DNA of 63,103 bases from Bacillota bacterium (GTDB lineage: Bacteria; Bacillota; Sulfobacillia; Sulfobacillales; JAIMBI01): contig JAJZWV010000013.1 in NCBI GenBank assembly GCA_021846505.1, forward strand, positions 1-63,103. Direction: 5' to 3'. The notes beneath the pieces are model-generated. The model searched no databases. It saw only the letters and a program-made list of their open reading frames with translations, and had not been told where the DNA came from. The position numbers and the translations under genes are program-made. This document shows, piece after piece, positions 16,197 through 24,622 of the stretch (position 1 is the stretch's first letter; each line of letters starts with the position of its first letter).

Positions 16197-17102
16197 TCAG
16201 CTGGATCGCCCGGTGGCCTGGGACACTTGGCTCAGTGCGGACACGGCACCGGCCACCCCGGCCAGGTCCGAGGGAATCAGGATGGTGGTGGCTGGCCCCT
16301 GCGCCATCTGCGCCAGGGCTTCAAACGCCTTGAGCGTCAAAACGGCGGGATCCGCACTGGCTTCTTTGAGCATGGCCAGCCCTTGGGCCTCAGCCTGGCG
16401 CACCGTGATGACGGCTTGCGCCTCGCCCTCGGCGTTCAGAATGGCGCGCTGCCGCTCGGCTTCGGCGCGCGTGACGGTGGCGGTGCGATACCCTTCCGCC
16501 TCCAGGATTTGCGCTTGCTTTTGAGCCTCGGCTAGGGTGATGGCGGCGCGCTTGTCCCGCTCGGCCCGCATCTGCTTCTCCATCGCCTCTTTAATCTCGC
16601 GCGGCGGGTCAATCTGCTTAATCTCGATGCGGTGCACCTTGACGCCCCAGGCGTTCGTTTCTCGGTCCAGCTTCTCCTGCAGGTGCGCGTTGATGCCGTC
16701 GCGGTTGGACAGCGTCTCATCCAGGTTCATGTCGCCGATGATGGAACGGAGTGTGGTTTGCACCAAGTTCTCAATGGCACCGGCGAAGTTGTTTACGGAG
16801 TACACGGCGGTCTCGGGGTCCAGCACCTGAAAGTACAGGACGTTGTCTACTGCAATGGTGACGTTGTCCTTGGTGATCACGGGCTGGGGCGGGATGGTGA
16901 TGAACTGCTCGCGCAGATCCACGCGCCGGCGAATCGTGTCCATGAACGGCAGCATCGTGTTGAGCCCGCTCTTGGCCACGCGGTGAAATCGGCCCAAGCG
17001 CTCGACCACGGCCACTTCGGCCTGGTGCACGATGAGCAGCGAGCGGCGCGCGACGTACGCTAAGAACAAGACCGCTGCAATGAGAACCAGTGTGGACCAC
17101 AT
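16197..17102 (-). CDS. SPFH/Band 7 (stomatin/QmcA-like) protein
   Basis: One N-terminal TM helix (about 4-20) is followed by a Band 7 domain ('VVERLGRFHRVAKSGLNTML', 'LREQFITIPPQPVITKDN') and a long Ala/Glu/Arg coiled coil (about 170-240), as in paraslipins. These proteins form large ring oligomers that organise membrane microdomains and modulate membrane proteases. At 301 aa the size is typical. It follows the NfeD gene by 93 bp on the same strand, the classical pairing for this family. The ATG has a GGAGAGGGAG site. Confidence 0.95.
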   Translation of the reverse strand: MWSTLVLIAAVLFLAYVARRSLLIVHQAEVAVVERLGRFHRVAKSGLNTMLPFMDTIRRRVDLREQFITIPPQPVITKDNVTIAVDNVLYFQVLDPETAVYSVNNFAGAIENLVQTTLRSIIGDMNLDETLSNRDGINAHLQEKLDRETNAWGVKVHRIEIKQIDPPREIKEAMEKQMRAERDKRAAITLAEAQKQAQILEAEGYRTATVTRAEAERQRAILNAEGEAQAVITVRQAEAQGLAMLKEASADPAVLTLKAFEALAQMAQGPATTILIPSDLAGVAGAVSALSQVSQATGRSS

Positions 17103-17195
17103 AATTTCGTCTCCCTCTCCTGTTCCTGTTCTGGCGGTGCAGATGGAGCAGAACCAAGGGTCGTCGGATCGTCGACTCCCCGGACCGCCGGATCG

Positions 17196-17630
17196 TCACT
17201 CGCTGAGTGGCTCGTCCTGGGGATGGACCAATAGGCGCACGCCCTCGACCCCTAGGACTTCTACGCGCGTGCCCGATGGAATGGGGCGGTTCGCAAAGGA
17301 CCGCACCGTCCAGCGGCGGCCATCAACCATCGCTTGGCCGGAAAAGTCATCGCTGCCCGACACGTCTCGGATCACGACGCCGGTGCGGCCCACCAGGCGG
17401 TCCGGAGGATCTCGGCGCGGCGGCGGCATCAGGCGGCGCAGTGCCATCGGGCGCAGCGTGAACAGCAGGGCAGTGCCCAGCACCAAAAACACTGGTGTGG
17501 CCCACGGCGACGGGCCCAGCACAGCCGCCACCAGGGCACCGATGCCAAACCACAGGACGTACAAGTCGCCCCGCGACATTTCGACGGCAAACGCCGCCAG
17601 CGCCACTAGCACCCAAATCCAACCCGGCAT
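17196..17630 (-). CDS. NfeD family protein
   Basis: Short NfeD type: two or three TM helices ('MPGWIWVLVALAAFAVEM', 'LYVLWFGIGALVAAVLG', 'PVFLVLGTALLFTL') and a C-terminal OB-fold domain ('LVGRTGVVIRDVSG', 'GRRWTVRSFANRPIPSGTRV'). These partner SPFH proteins in membrane microdomains. ATG 17630 follows CGGAGGAAA; an upstream extension in the same frame has no site and poor composition, so I used the shorter start. At 144 aa it lacks the protease domain of long NfeD proteins. Confidence 0.92.
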   Translation of the reverse strand: MPGWIWVLVALAAFAVEMSRGDLYVLWFGIGALVAAVLGPSPWATPVFLVLGTALLFTLRPMALRRLMPPPRRDPPDRLVGRTGVVIRDVSGSDDFSGQAMVDGRRWTVRSFANRPIPSGTRVEVLGVEGVRLLVHPQDEPLSE

Positions 17631-17913
17631 GTTTCCTCCGCTTTGCCCCGTGTCCCTATCCTCGCCGCGCGAGACCCGATGCGCTGCCCAGGTGATCCAT
17701 ACTATTAAACATGATAAGGTATCCGAGACCATCCCGAGCATGAAACCCGAGCGCTGTGCATCCTAGCGTGTCCCGGAGCCGTTGAATCATCTATCTACCC
17801 GATAAACGCCGTGCGCCGGGACTTGGTTGCGCTGGTGGTACAGCATACATCCGTGGCTCGGCGGCGCCGGGGCTCACCCGCCAAAGCGCCCCCAGAGGGG
17901 AGGGAGCCAGTCG

Positions 17914-18270
17914 GATGGCGTCCTCGGTGGGGCTCGTGCTGGTCGTCCTGAATCCGAGTGGGCCACTGCCGGTCGTCGTGGCCTCCCTGGCTGTGATGAT
18001 GGCGCTGCGGGGGCTGAGGGCCATCCCGGGGGGCCCGGCCCTTCCGACTTCGCCAATGGCTCCGTGTGGATGGTGGTGAGCATGATGATTCCAGCGGAAA
18101 GCCTCCGCCGCTCCGGGATCAGGAGCGGCATCGCCGGCTCCCCGGCACACATGGCCGCCAGCTTCCCCAATCACCTGGCGGTGGGGGTGGTGGGGTTGGG
18201 GGCGCGGGTCGGAACTCTTCTGGAGCCGACCGCCGCCGTGGAGGGGATGCTGCCCGTGGCGGCCCCATGA
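17914..18270 (+). pseudogene. Remnant of a small membrane-type gene before the Nudix gene
   Basis: Two hydrophobic protein-like pieces lie in different frames: 'SSVGLVLVVLNPSGPLPVVV' from 17914, and 'MVVSMMIPAESLRRSG' through 'NHLAVGVVGLGARVGTLLEP' ending with a stop that overlaps the Nudix start as ATGA. The ATGA junction suggests a once-coupled upstream gene. I do not recognise the family, and the frame change makes it non-functional as read. Confidence 0.35.
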
Positions 18271-18887
18271 TCGCGGGCGAGCAGGGCCGGGCCCACCTGG
18301 CGCGCTACACCAAGGGGGCCGCCCACGTCCGGCCCGAGCAGCTGGTGGGGCCGTCGGCCGTGCTGCTGCTGGTGGCGGCCAGCGCCAACGATGTCCAAGT
18401 GCTGCTGATTCAGCGGGCGCCAGATCTGCGCCACCACGGCGGCCAGATGGCGCTGCCGGGCGGCGGCTACGAGTCGGGCGATGGCACGCTGTGGCACACG
18501 GCGCTGCGCGAAGCGGGCGAGGAAGTGGGACTGCCCTTCGGGGCCGCGGCCCCCGTGGGCCACCTCACCCCGATTGTGATTGGCGTGAGCGGCTATACGG
18601 TAGTGCCGTGGGTGGCGACGGTGCGGGCGCCGCTGGCGCTTCACCCCGCCGCCAGCGAAGTGGCGGCGGCGTGGTGGGTGCCGGTGGCTGATTTGGCCCC
18701 GGCCCGGCAGGTGGGGGTGCACCAGCGGTCGAATGGGCAGCAGGGCCCATGGCCGGAATTTCACCTGCCGGTGGGCCGCGTCTGGGGAGCCACGGCGTTT
18801 ATCCTGGATGAATTTCTGCATGCCTGGGGCGGCGGGCGCCCAAAGGCGTGGCGGTACCGGGCGCTGCTGGGGGGCACTGCGCCATGA
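18267..18887 (+). CDS. Nudix hydrolase, CoA-pyrophosphatase-like
   Basis: The Nudix box ends in REAGEEVGL and begins MALPGGGYESGDG; the 'GD(G/A)xL...TALREAxEE' spacing is that of the CoA diphosphatase group (NUDT7/8, YeaB-like). Upstream, 'AVLLLVAASANDVQVLLIQR' gives the first strands. The reaction would be hydrolysis of CoA or similar nucleotide diphosphates in the cytoplasm. 206 aa, normal for the group. ATG 18267 overlaps the stop of the upstream remnant and its true RBS would lie inside it. Confidence 0.88.
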   Translation: MIAGEQGRAHLARYTKGAAHVRPEQLVGPSAVLLLVAASANDVQVLLIQRAPDLRHHGGQMALPGGGYESGDGTLWHTALREAGEEVGLPFGAAAPVGHLTPIVIGVSGYTVVPWVATVRAPLALHPAASEVAAAWWVPVADLAPARQVGVHQRSNGQQGPWPEFHLPVGRVWGATAFILDEFLHAWGGGRPKAWRYRALLGGTAP

Positions 18888-18899
18888 CGCCGTGGCGCC

Positions 18900-18945
18900 A
18901 GACGCAAAGCCGCAAGAAGCCATAAGAAGCCATAAGGGGGCTGTG
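18900..18945 (+). repeat. Tandem 10-bp repeat before the SDR gene
   Basis: AAGCCATAAG is repeated directly twice in the leader just upstream of the SDR ribosome binding region. It is short and of unknown meaning. Confidence 0.5.
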
Positions 18946-18947
18946 AG

Positions 18948-19700
18948 ATGACACTGGCGGGGCGGCGCGTGCTGGTGACGGGAGGGTCGGGAGGCATCGG
19001 GGCGGCGGTGGTGGCAGCCTTGGTGCGCGAGGGAGCGCAGGTGGCTCTGCACTATGGGCGGCGCCGCGAGGCCGCGGTCGCCGTGGCCGCGAGGCTCGGA
19101 GGGGCACCGGTGCTGGTGGCGGCCAACCTGGCGGAGGTGGGTGCGGGCAGCGCCTTGGTCGAGCAGGCGGCGGAGGCGTTGGGAGGGCTGGACGGGGTCG
19201 TGAACAACGCCGGCATCTTTGTGCCGGCACCGCCCACCGCACCTTGGGCCCAGTGGCACGAGGTGTGGGCAGAGACGCTGCAAGTCAATCTGGTGGCGGC
19301 GGCCGACATTACCCGGGCGGCGCTGCCGCACTTCCAGCGCCAGCGGCGCGGGGGCTTGGTGTACGTGGCCAGCCGCGCGGCGTTTCGCGGTGACGACCCC
19401 GAGTACCTGGCTTATGCCGCCTCCAAGGGCGGCATGGTGGCGCTGGCGCGCAGCGTGGCCCGCGGCTATGGCCGCGATAATGTGGTGGCGATGACCGTCG
19501 CGCCGGGATTCGTCGCCACACGCATGGCGCAGCAGGTGGCCAGCGCCGACGGCGTGGCCAAAGTGGTGGCGGACATTCCCTTGGGGCAGATGGCCGAGCC
19601 CGAAGATGTGGCGGAAGCGGTGGCCTTTCTGCTGTCGGACCGGGCGCGGCACCTCAACGGGGCCACGCTGGACATAAACGGGGGTTCCTATGTCCGGTGA
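18948..19700 (+). CDS. Short-chain dehydrogenase/reductase (FabG-like)
   Basis: NAD(P)-dependent oxidoreductase of 250 aa. It shows the cofactor motif TGGSGGIG (residues about 11-18), 'VNNAGIFVP' and the catalytic Ser and Tyr-xxx-Lys in 'VYVASRAAFRG' and 'YLAYAASKGGMVAL'. The C-terminal 'HLNGATLDINGGSYVR' is typical of FabG-like SDRs. Substrate not predictable; the 3-oxoacyl-reductase branch is the nearest class. It lies 60 bp before the PEP-mobile-domain gene on the same strand. Confidence 0.92.
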   Translation: MTLAGRRVLVTGGSGGIGAAVVAALVREGAQVALHYGRRREAAVAVAARLGGAPVLVAANLAEVGAGSALVEQAAEALGGLDGVVNNAGIFVPAPPTAPWAQWHEVWAETLQVNLVAAADITRAALPHFQRQRRGGLVYVASRAAFRGDDPEYLAYAASKGGMVALARSVARGYGRDNVVAMTVAPGFVATRMAQQVASADGVAKVVADIPLGQMAEPEDVAEAVAFLLSDRARHLNGATLDINGGSYVR

Positions 19701-19761
19701 GTCGAATCACGCGCGCCCGCCGACGCGCTGCACCCAACATAGAGTTTGAGGAGGAATCGTG

Positions 19762-21420
19762 ATGGTCCACGATGACGGCGGCCCCGAGCCGATGGCTGCC
19801 GCATTTTGGGAAGCCTTTGGGGAGTGGCCCGCGGCCGAGCAAGCCTGGCACTGGACCTCGGAGGGGGCCAGCTCCAGGCCTACCCTGCCGCTGGTGGCGT
19901 CGGTCCGCGCCTGGACTCGCCATGGCATGGCGTGGACCCACCGGCGGTACCAGTCGCCGATAGCGGCGCAGCACACCCGGCGGCTGTTGACCCACATGTT
20001 TTCCGCGGCGGAAGTGCTGGCGCTGGGGGACGAAGAGGCTAAGGCGCGGGCCGCCGCCGGCCTGGCTCTCATGCGCGCCGACGGCGACACGTTAGACCAG
20101 CGCTGGGAAGTCGAGTGGCTGCCCGAGATTCGGCAGCGAATTGGGCACATCACCAGCATGGATGTGCCAAATGAGGGCGCGTGTGGGCCCGCAGCGCTGG
20201 CGAGCCTGTGGGCGGAGCTGGACGAAGCGGGCCGTCGGCTGTGGGCCATCCACTTTGACATTGTGATACCCGCCCACTTTGCCTTGCGCGAGCTGGATGA
20301 TCTGGTGCGGCAGCACTTTGGGGATGACCCGGTGCGGTCCGCGCGGGCGCTCACGGCGGGGGAATCGTCGTGGACGACCCGCACCGCCGCAGCGTTAGAT
20401 CGGCTGGTGGCCCAAGCCAGGGACAGTGGCGCCGCGGTGCTGGAGGCGCTGGCGGACGCCAACCCCTGGGCGGCGCTGGCCGCGACGGCGGCGGGCCGGG
20501 CGTTTCAGCAAGCCACAGCTGAATTTGCCGCGGAGTACGGCAAAAAGCTGGCCGGAGGCCTGACCGAGCCATCGTGGATTGAAAATCCGGCGCCCGTGCT
20601 GGCCATGGTGCGTGCCGCGGCCGCCGGCCTCCCGCCGCTGGATCGCAAGCGGATTCGCGCGGAGCGGGACGATGTGGAAGCCGCCGTGCTGGCGGGCCAG
20701 CCGCCCGGCGTGCGCGGCGCACTGGCCGCCGCCATTCGCCGCGGCCGGCATGCCGCCCGCCTGCTGGAGGACCACAACTTCTGGCTGGACCAGCAAATTC
20801 CCTATGCGGCGCGCCGCTTGGCGCTCCTCACCGGCCGCCGGCTTCAGGCTCTGGGGCTCTTGGCGGAGGCCGACGACGTTTGGCTTCTGGATATTCCGAC
20901 GCTGGTGGGGATGGGAGACGGCCGGCATCTGCAGGACCGGGCCGCGTCTGAGCGCGCGGCCATGGAGCGGGGCGCCCTGCTCACGCCGCCCGACCACCTA
21001 GGCGGGCCTCCGCCCAATCTTCCGCCCCACCCGATGACCGATCGCGGAGGGTCCGGCACCCTGGTGCCCGCCCCCGAGGGCGCGCGGGTGGCTGGGCAGC
21101 CCGGCAGCCGCGGCGTGGCCGTGGGCCGGGTCCGGGTGGTGCGGTCGCTGTCGGAGGCGCCCGCACTGCTGCCGGGGGAGATTTTGGTCACCGCCAGCAC
21201 CTCGCCGTCGTGGGTGCCCTGGTACCGGCTGGCCGCCGCCGTGGTGACCGACGCCGGGGGCGCATTGGCCCACGCCGCCATCGTGGCTCGCGAGTTTGGC
21301 ATACCGGCCGTGGTGGGGACGCGCACCGCCACCGCCCAGCTTCGAACTGGCATGCTGGTGGAAGTGGATGGCACCCACGGCCGCGTGCGGCTGATGGACG
21401 TGGGTGTGGACGCCGGATAG
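19762..21420 (+). CDS. PEP-utilising (mobile/swivelling domain) protein without ATP-grasp domain
   Basis: The C-terminal 90 residues are the phosphohistidine mobile domain of PEP synthase/PPDK-type proteins: 'ILVTASTSPSWVPWYRLAA', then 'TDAGGALAHAAIVAREFGIP' with the phosphorylatable His in AHAAIVARE. The first 430 residues are helical and match no ATP-grasp or PEP-barrel pattern that I can see. Such stand-alone mobile-domain proteins exist in rifampicin phosphotransferase-like and PEP synthase-related families, where the missing ATP-grasp is encoded elsewhere. ATG 19762 has GAGGAGG seven bases upstream; GTG 19759 is adjacent. No ATP-grasp gene is nearby. Confidence 0.8.
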   Translation: MVHDDGGPEPMAAAFWEAFGEWPAAEQAWHWTSEGASSRPTLPLVASVRAWTRHGMAWTHRRYQSPIAAQHTRRLLTHMFSAAEVLALGDEEAKARAAAGLALMRADGDTLDQRWEVEWLPEIRQRIGHITSMDVPNEGACGPAALASLWAELDEAGRRLWAIHFDIVIPAHFALRELDDLVRQHFGDDPVRSARALTAGESSWTTRTAAALDRLVAQARDSGAAVLEALADANPWAALAATAAGRAFQQATAEFAAEYGKKLAGGLTEPSWIENPAPVLAMVRAAAAGLPPLDRKRIRAERDDVEAAVLAGQPPGVRGALAAAIRRGRHAARLLEDHNFWLDQQIPYAARRLALLTGRRLQALGLLAEADDVWLLDIPTLVGMGDGRHLQDRAASERAAMERGALLTPPDHLGGPPPNLPPHPMTDRGGSGTLVPAPEGARVAGQPGSRGVAVGRVRVVRSLSEAPALLPGEILVTASTSPSWVPWYRLAAAVVTDAGGALAHAAIVAREFGIPAVVGTRTATAQLRTGMLVEVDGTHGRVRLMDVGVDAG

Positions 21421-21493
21421 CGAGCCAGCCGAGATTGGCCTGCAGGACAGTGGCGCGCGGCCAGCCCGCAGCTCAGGATGAGGAGGGAGGGTG

Positions 21494-22516
21494 ATGCGGA
21501 TGGAAGCGACGAGCCATGCCCCAGCGGGGCTTCTGGAAGTGGCTGGGCTGTCCAAAGTGTTCAAAACCCGCACGGGCCCAGTCCCGGCGGTGCAGGCGGT
21601 GTCGTTTCGTGTGGCGCCCGGAGAGGTGCTGGCGTTTTTGGGCCCCAATGGGGCAGGAAAAACGACCACCATCAAAATGACGGCGGGGCTGGTGCTGCCG
21701 GATTCAGGCGATGTGCGGGTGGGGGGCGAGTCACTGTTTGCTCGCCATGACGCGGTGACCGCGCAGCTGGGGGCGGTGCTGGAAGGCAGCCGCAACCTGT
21801 ACTGGCGCCTCACCGTGCGCGAGAACCTGGAGTACTGGGGCACCATGCGCCGCATGACCATCCGGGGCGCCCGCCGGCGGGCCGACGAGCTGCTGGAGCT
21901 GGTGGGCTTGTCTGATCGGGCGCGCAACACCGTGCAGACCCTGTCGCGCGGGATGCAGCAAAAGGTGGCACTGTGCCAAGCCCTGATGCATCAGCCGCGG
22001 GTGCTGCTGCTGGATGAGCCGACGCTCGGCCTCGACTTTGAGTCCGGCGAAGGCATCAAGCGGGTGGTGCGCGCGCTGGCTGAGCGCGGCACGGCCGTGC
22101 TGCTCACGACCCATCAGCTGGACGTGGCGCAGGAGCTGTCGGACCGCGTGGCGATGATTCGCCAGGGCCGCTTGGTGCTGGAAGGCGCCACCGCGGACGT
22201 GCTGGCCCGCTTTTCCCAGCCGATGCTTACGGTGGTGGCCCAGATGCCCTGGCCCGCCGATATCGGCGAGCGGATGCGCGGGCTGCCGGCGCTCGTCACC
22301 GGCGCGGACACCCTCACCGTCGATGTGGTGGGCGACGCCGGCCGTGCCGTATATCAGGTGCTGGAGCGGCTCTATCCTCATCCGCTGGCTAAGATCGAGC
22401 GGCATCAGGCCGATTTGGCGCAGGTGTTCCAGCAGGTGATGGGAGAGGGCGGGGCCGAGTCGCCGGACCTGGCTTTTGCCGGCGCGGCCGGTGCAGAGGA
22501 GGCGAACGGGCAGTGA
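21494..22516 (+). CDS. ABC transporter ATP-binding protein
   Basis: Walker A is GPNGAGKTT, the Q-loop follows 'LYWRLTVRENLEYWG', the signature is LSRGMQQK and Walker B is VLLLDEPTLGLD, with the H-loop in 'LLTTHQLD'. A C-terminal extension of about 85 residues follows, as in drug/lipid exporter (DrrA/NatA-like) ATPases. It pairs with the permease that starts inside its stop codon (GTGA overlap). GTG 21491 and ATG 21500 are alternative starts. It heads a cluster ending in a two-component system, so regulated export or antibiotic/envelope-stress defence is likely. Confidence 0.95.
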   Translation: MRMEATSHAPAGLLEVAGLSKVFKTRTGPVPAVQAVSFRVAPGEVLAFLGPNGAGKTTTIKMTAGLVLPDSGDVRVGGESLFARHDAVTAQLGAVLEGSRNLYWRLTVRENLEYWGTMRRMTIRGARRRADELLELVGLSDRARNTVQTLSRGMQQKVALCQALMHQPRVLLLDEPTLGLDFESGEGIKRVVRALAERGTAVLLTTHQLDVAQELSDRVAMIRQGRLVLEGATADVLARFSQPMLTVVAQMPWPADIGERMRGLPALVTGADTLTVDVVGDAGRAVYQVLERLYPHPLAKIERHQADLAQVFQQVMGEGGAESPDLAFAGAAGAEEANGQ

Positions 22517-23283
22517 TTGGGCTCCTGATTGCGGAGTGGCGCCGCATGGTGGTGGAAGCGGTGCGGTACCCCCTCGACACGATTTCGGCGATGGTCACGC
22601 TGTTCATGCTGTTTGTGGGCCTGTTTTACGGGGCCCGCTACATCACGCAGTCCCCGGTAGGCGGCGGGCGGCTGGATACGGTCGTGCTGGGCTACGCCGT
22701 CTGGATGCTCATGATGGCGGCCACCAGCGATATGGGCTGGCAGATTCAAAACGAGGCGCAGAACGGCACCCTGGAGCAGGTGATGCTGGTGCCGTGGTCG
22801 TCGCGGCTGGTGTTTCTGGTGCGCGGCGTGATGGCGATTGCGGCGTTTTTGGTGCCGTGCGCCCTGATTATCGTGGGGCTGATCGCTCTCACTCACGCGC
22901 ACTTCGTGTGGACGCCGGTGGCGCTCGTGCCCACTGCCCTCGTCCTGGCCACGGCCTGGGGCTTGGGCCTCTTGGTTGCAAGCCTCGGGCTGCTCATCAA
23001 GCGGGTGGGCCAGATGATGCAAATCATCCAGTTTCTGCTGCTGTTTCTGATAATCGCGCCCCTGGCCACGCTGGCCGGCACGGTGTGGCACATGGTGGCG
23101 ATGGTGGTGCCGCTCACGGCCCAGGTGACGCTGCTGCGCGATTTGCTGAACGGCGCGCCCGTCAGCCACTGGGTGTGGGTCGAGGCGCTGGTGAACTTCG
23201 GGGTGACGATGGCGCTGGGTCTGTGGCTGTTTGGCGGTGCCGACCGCCTGGCCCGACGGCGCGGCATCCTCGGCCACTATTAG
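22513..23283 (+). CDS. ABC-2 type transporter permease
   Basis: 256 aa with six predicted TM helices ('ISAMVTLFMLFVGLFYG', 'VLGYAVWMLMMAATSDMG', 'GVMAIAAFLVPCALIIVG', 'VPTALVLATAWGLGLLVA' and two more). The cytoplasmic 'IQNEAQNGTLEQVMLVPW' is characteristic of ABC-2 permeases. GTG start overlaps the ATPase stop by 4 bp. It forms the channel half of the exporter with that ATPase; no third subunit is needed if it works as a homodimer. Confidence 0.92.
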   Translation: MIGLLIAEWRRMVVEAVRYPLDTISAMVTLFMLFVGLFYGARYITQSPVGGGRLDTVVLGYAVWMLMMAATSDMGWQIQNEAQNGTLEQVMLVPWSSRLVFLVRGVMAIAAFLVPCALIIVGLIALTHAHFVWTPVALVPTALVLATAWGLGLLVASLGLLIKRVGQMMQIIQFLLLFLIIAPLATLAGTVWHMVAMVVPLTAQVTLLRDLLNGAPVSHWVWVEALVNFGVTMALGLWLFGGADRLARRRGILGHY

Positions 23284-23433
23284 GGCGGTCGGGTGCCGGT
23301 GGCCCGCCGCGAATTGACCTCGAGGACAATGCGGCCGGCGCCGGCGCCTTCTACACTGAGAACGAAGCGCAAGGTTGGAAGGCAAGGAGCCTTGGAGCTG
23401 GAGCCAGATGTGCGGGAGAAAGAAGGATGGGGA

Positions 23434-23823
23434 GTGGCAAGCCAAGATTGGCGCGGCGGCGGGTGGCCCCGGCCCCATGGATGGAGCTGGACGATGCCGA
23501 ACGCGGTGGCAGCGGCCCTGCTGATGGTGTGGGGCGCCTCGATGGCGCTGTCGGGCCTGGGGCTCGGGGCCTCACTCGCGGCCAGGTGGCTCAACAGCTA
23601 CTGGCCGGTGCTGTTTTTGGCCATCGGCCTGGTGGGCCTGGTGCCCGCGCGGCTTTGGGGGAAAGGCCGGAGCTTTTACGCAGGGCTGTCCGCGGCCAGC
23701 CTCGCCGTGCTGGCGATGTCGGTGCGCCTGCCGGGACTCAATGTGGCCAACCTGGTGTGGGCGGCCGTGATTATGGGCGCCGGCATCTGGCTGGTGGGGC
23801 GGCACCGGTGGTGGCGGTGGTGA
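23434..23823 (+). CDS. Small LiaF-TM-like membrane protein (DUF5668-like)
   Basis: 129 aa with about four TM helices; 'WPVLFLAIGLVGLVPARLWG' is the central signature. It resembles the N-terminal membrane half of the next gene (shared 'WGA...SGLGL', 'N.YWP..F.A.GLVG', 'W.LVWA' pattern), so the pair looks like a tandem duplication with the C-terminal domain lost in this copy. GTG 23434 is preceded by AAGGATGGGGA; an earlier start would add a charged, atypical segment. Its stop overlaps the next start as GTGA. Confidence 0.75.
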   Translation: MASQDWRGGGWPRPHGWSWTMPNAVAAALLMVWGASMALSGLGLGASLAARWLNSYWPVLFLAIGLVGLVPARLWGKGRSFYAGLSAASLAVLAMSVRLPGLNVANLVWAAVIMGAGIWLVGRHRWWRW

Positions 23824-24620
23824 GCCGCCGGCGGGGCCGCACGTGGTCGGTCGGGAGCGACCGCCTGGTGACGTGGATCATCGGGCTGGTGCTGATGGCC
23901 TGGGGGGCAACGCTGGCGGTGAGTGGCCTGGGTTTGAGCCATGAGCCGGTGGGCCGCCTGATTAACGTCTACTGGCCGCTGCCATTTATGGCGCTGGGCC
24001 TGGTGGGCATCATCGGCCGGCTGTTTGGGCGCGGCGATGCCTTCATCCCGGTGGCCGTGCTGGTGGGCGGCACGGCCATCATGGCGGGCCACTTGCACAT
24101 TGGCCATGTGAACGGCTGGACGCTGGTGTGGGCGGGCCTGATTCTGTTCATCGGGCTCGAAATTTTGGCTCCCAGCCTGCGCCGCGGCCGCCGGCGGTCG
24201 GAGCGCTGGGGTCTTGGCGATCTGAACATCGGCCCGATCGTTCCGGGCATTACCATTGATGCCTCAGCGGACACGCCGCGCGGCGGACGGCAGGGGTGGG
24301 CGGCGAACGGGCCGCATCACCAGCTGAACCACGCCATCGGCGATCTGCGCCTCGACCTGTCGGAAGTGCAGCTGCCTCCGGGGGAAAGCAGCTGGGCAGT
24401 GTCGGCGCTGATTGGCGACATCACGGTGCTGGTGCCGGAAGGGCTGGCGGTGGACGTCGAGGCCGAGGTGCGGGTAGGGGACATCCGGCTGTTTCACCAG
24501 CGCGCCGATGGGTTTGCCCGGCGGCTGGAGTACACCAGCCCCGGCTACGCCGAAGCCGCTCAAAAGGTGAGCATCCGCGCCAGCCTGCTGGTGGGCGAAG
24601 TCACCGTGCGGCGGTTTTGA
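23820..24620 (+). CDS. LiaF-like membrane protein
   Basis: The N-terminal half has four TM helices of the LiaF-TM type ('YWPLPFMALGLVGIIGRLFG'), followed by a cytoplasmic linker rich in Arg. The C-terminal beta domain ('QLNHAIGDLRLDLSEVQLPP', 'SALIGDITVLVPEGLAVDVE', 'LLVGEVTVRRF') is that of LiaF, the inhibitor of LiaRS signalling. The GTG start overlaps the preceding stop; the frame is open far upstream, but that part overlaps other genes. A histidine kinase and response regulator follow directly, the classical liaFSR order. Confidence 0.88.
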   Translation: MSRRRGRTWSVGSDRLVTWIIGLVLMAWGATLAVSGLGLSHEPVGRLINVYWPLPFMALGLVGIIGRLFGRGDAFIPVAVLVGGTAIMAGHLHIGHVNGWTLVWAGLILFIGLEILAPSLRRGRRRSERWGLGDLNIGPIVPGITIDASADTPRGGRQGWAANGPHHQLNHAIGDLRLDLSEVQLPPGESSWAVSALIGDITVLVPEGLAVDVEAEVRVGDIRLFHQRADGFARRLEYTSPGYAEAAQKVSIRASLLVGEVTVRRF

Positions 24621-24622
24621 CC

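Noticed and set aside
22476-24620. A 2.1-kb open frame spanning the ABC permease, small membrane protein and LiaF-like genes
   Set aside because: Its first two thirds overlap clear genes in another frame and have shadow-type Gly/Arg/Ala composition. Only the part from GTG 23820 is a real protein.
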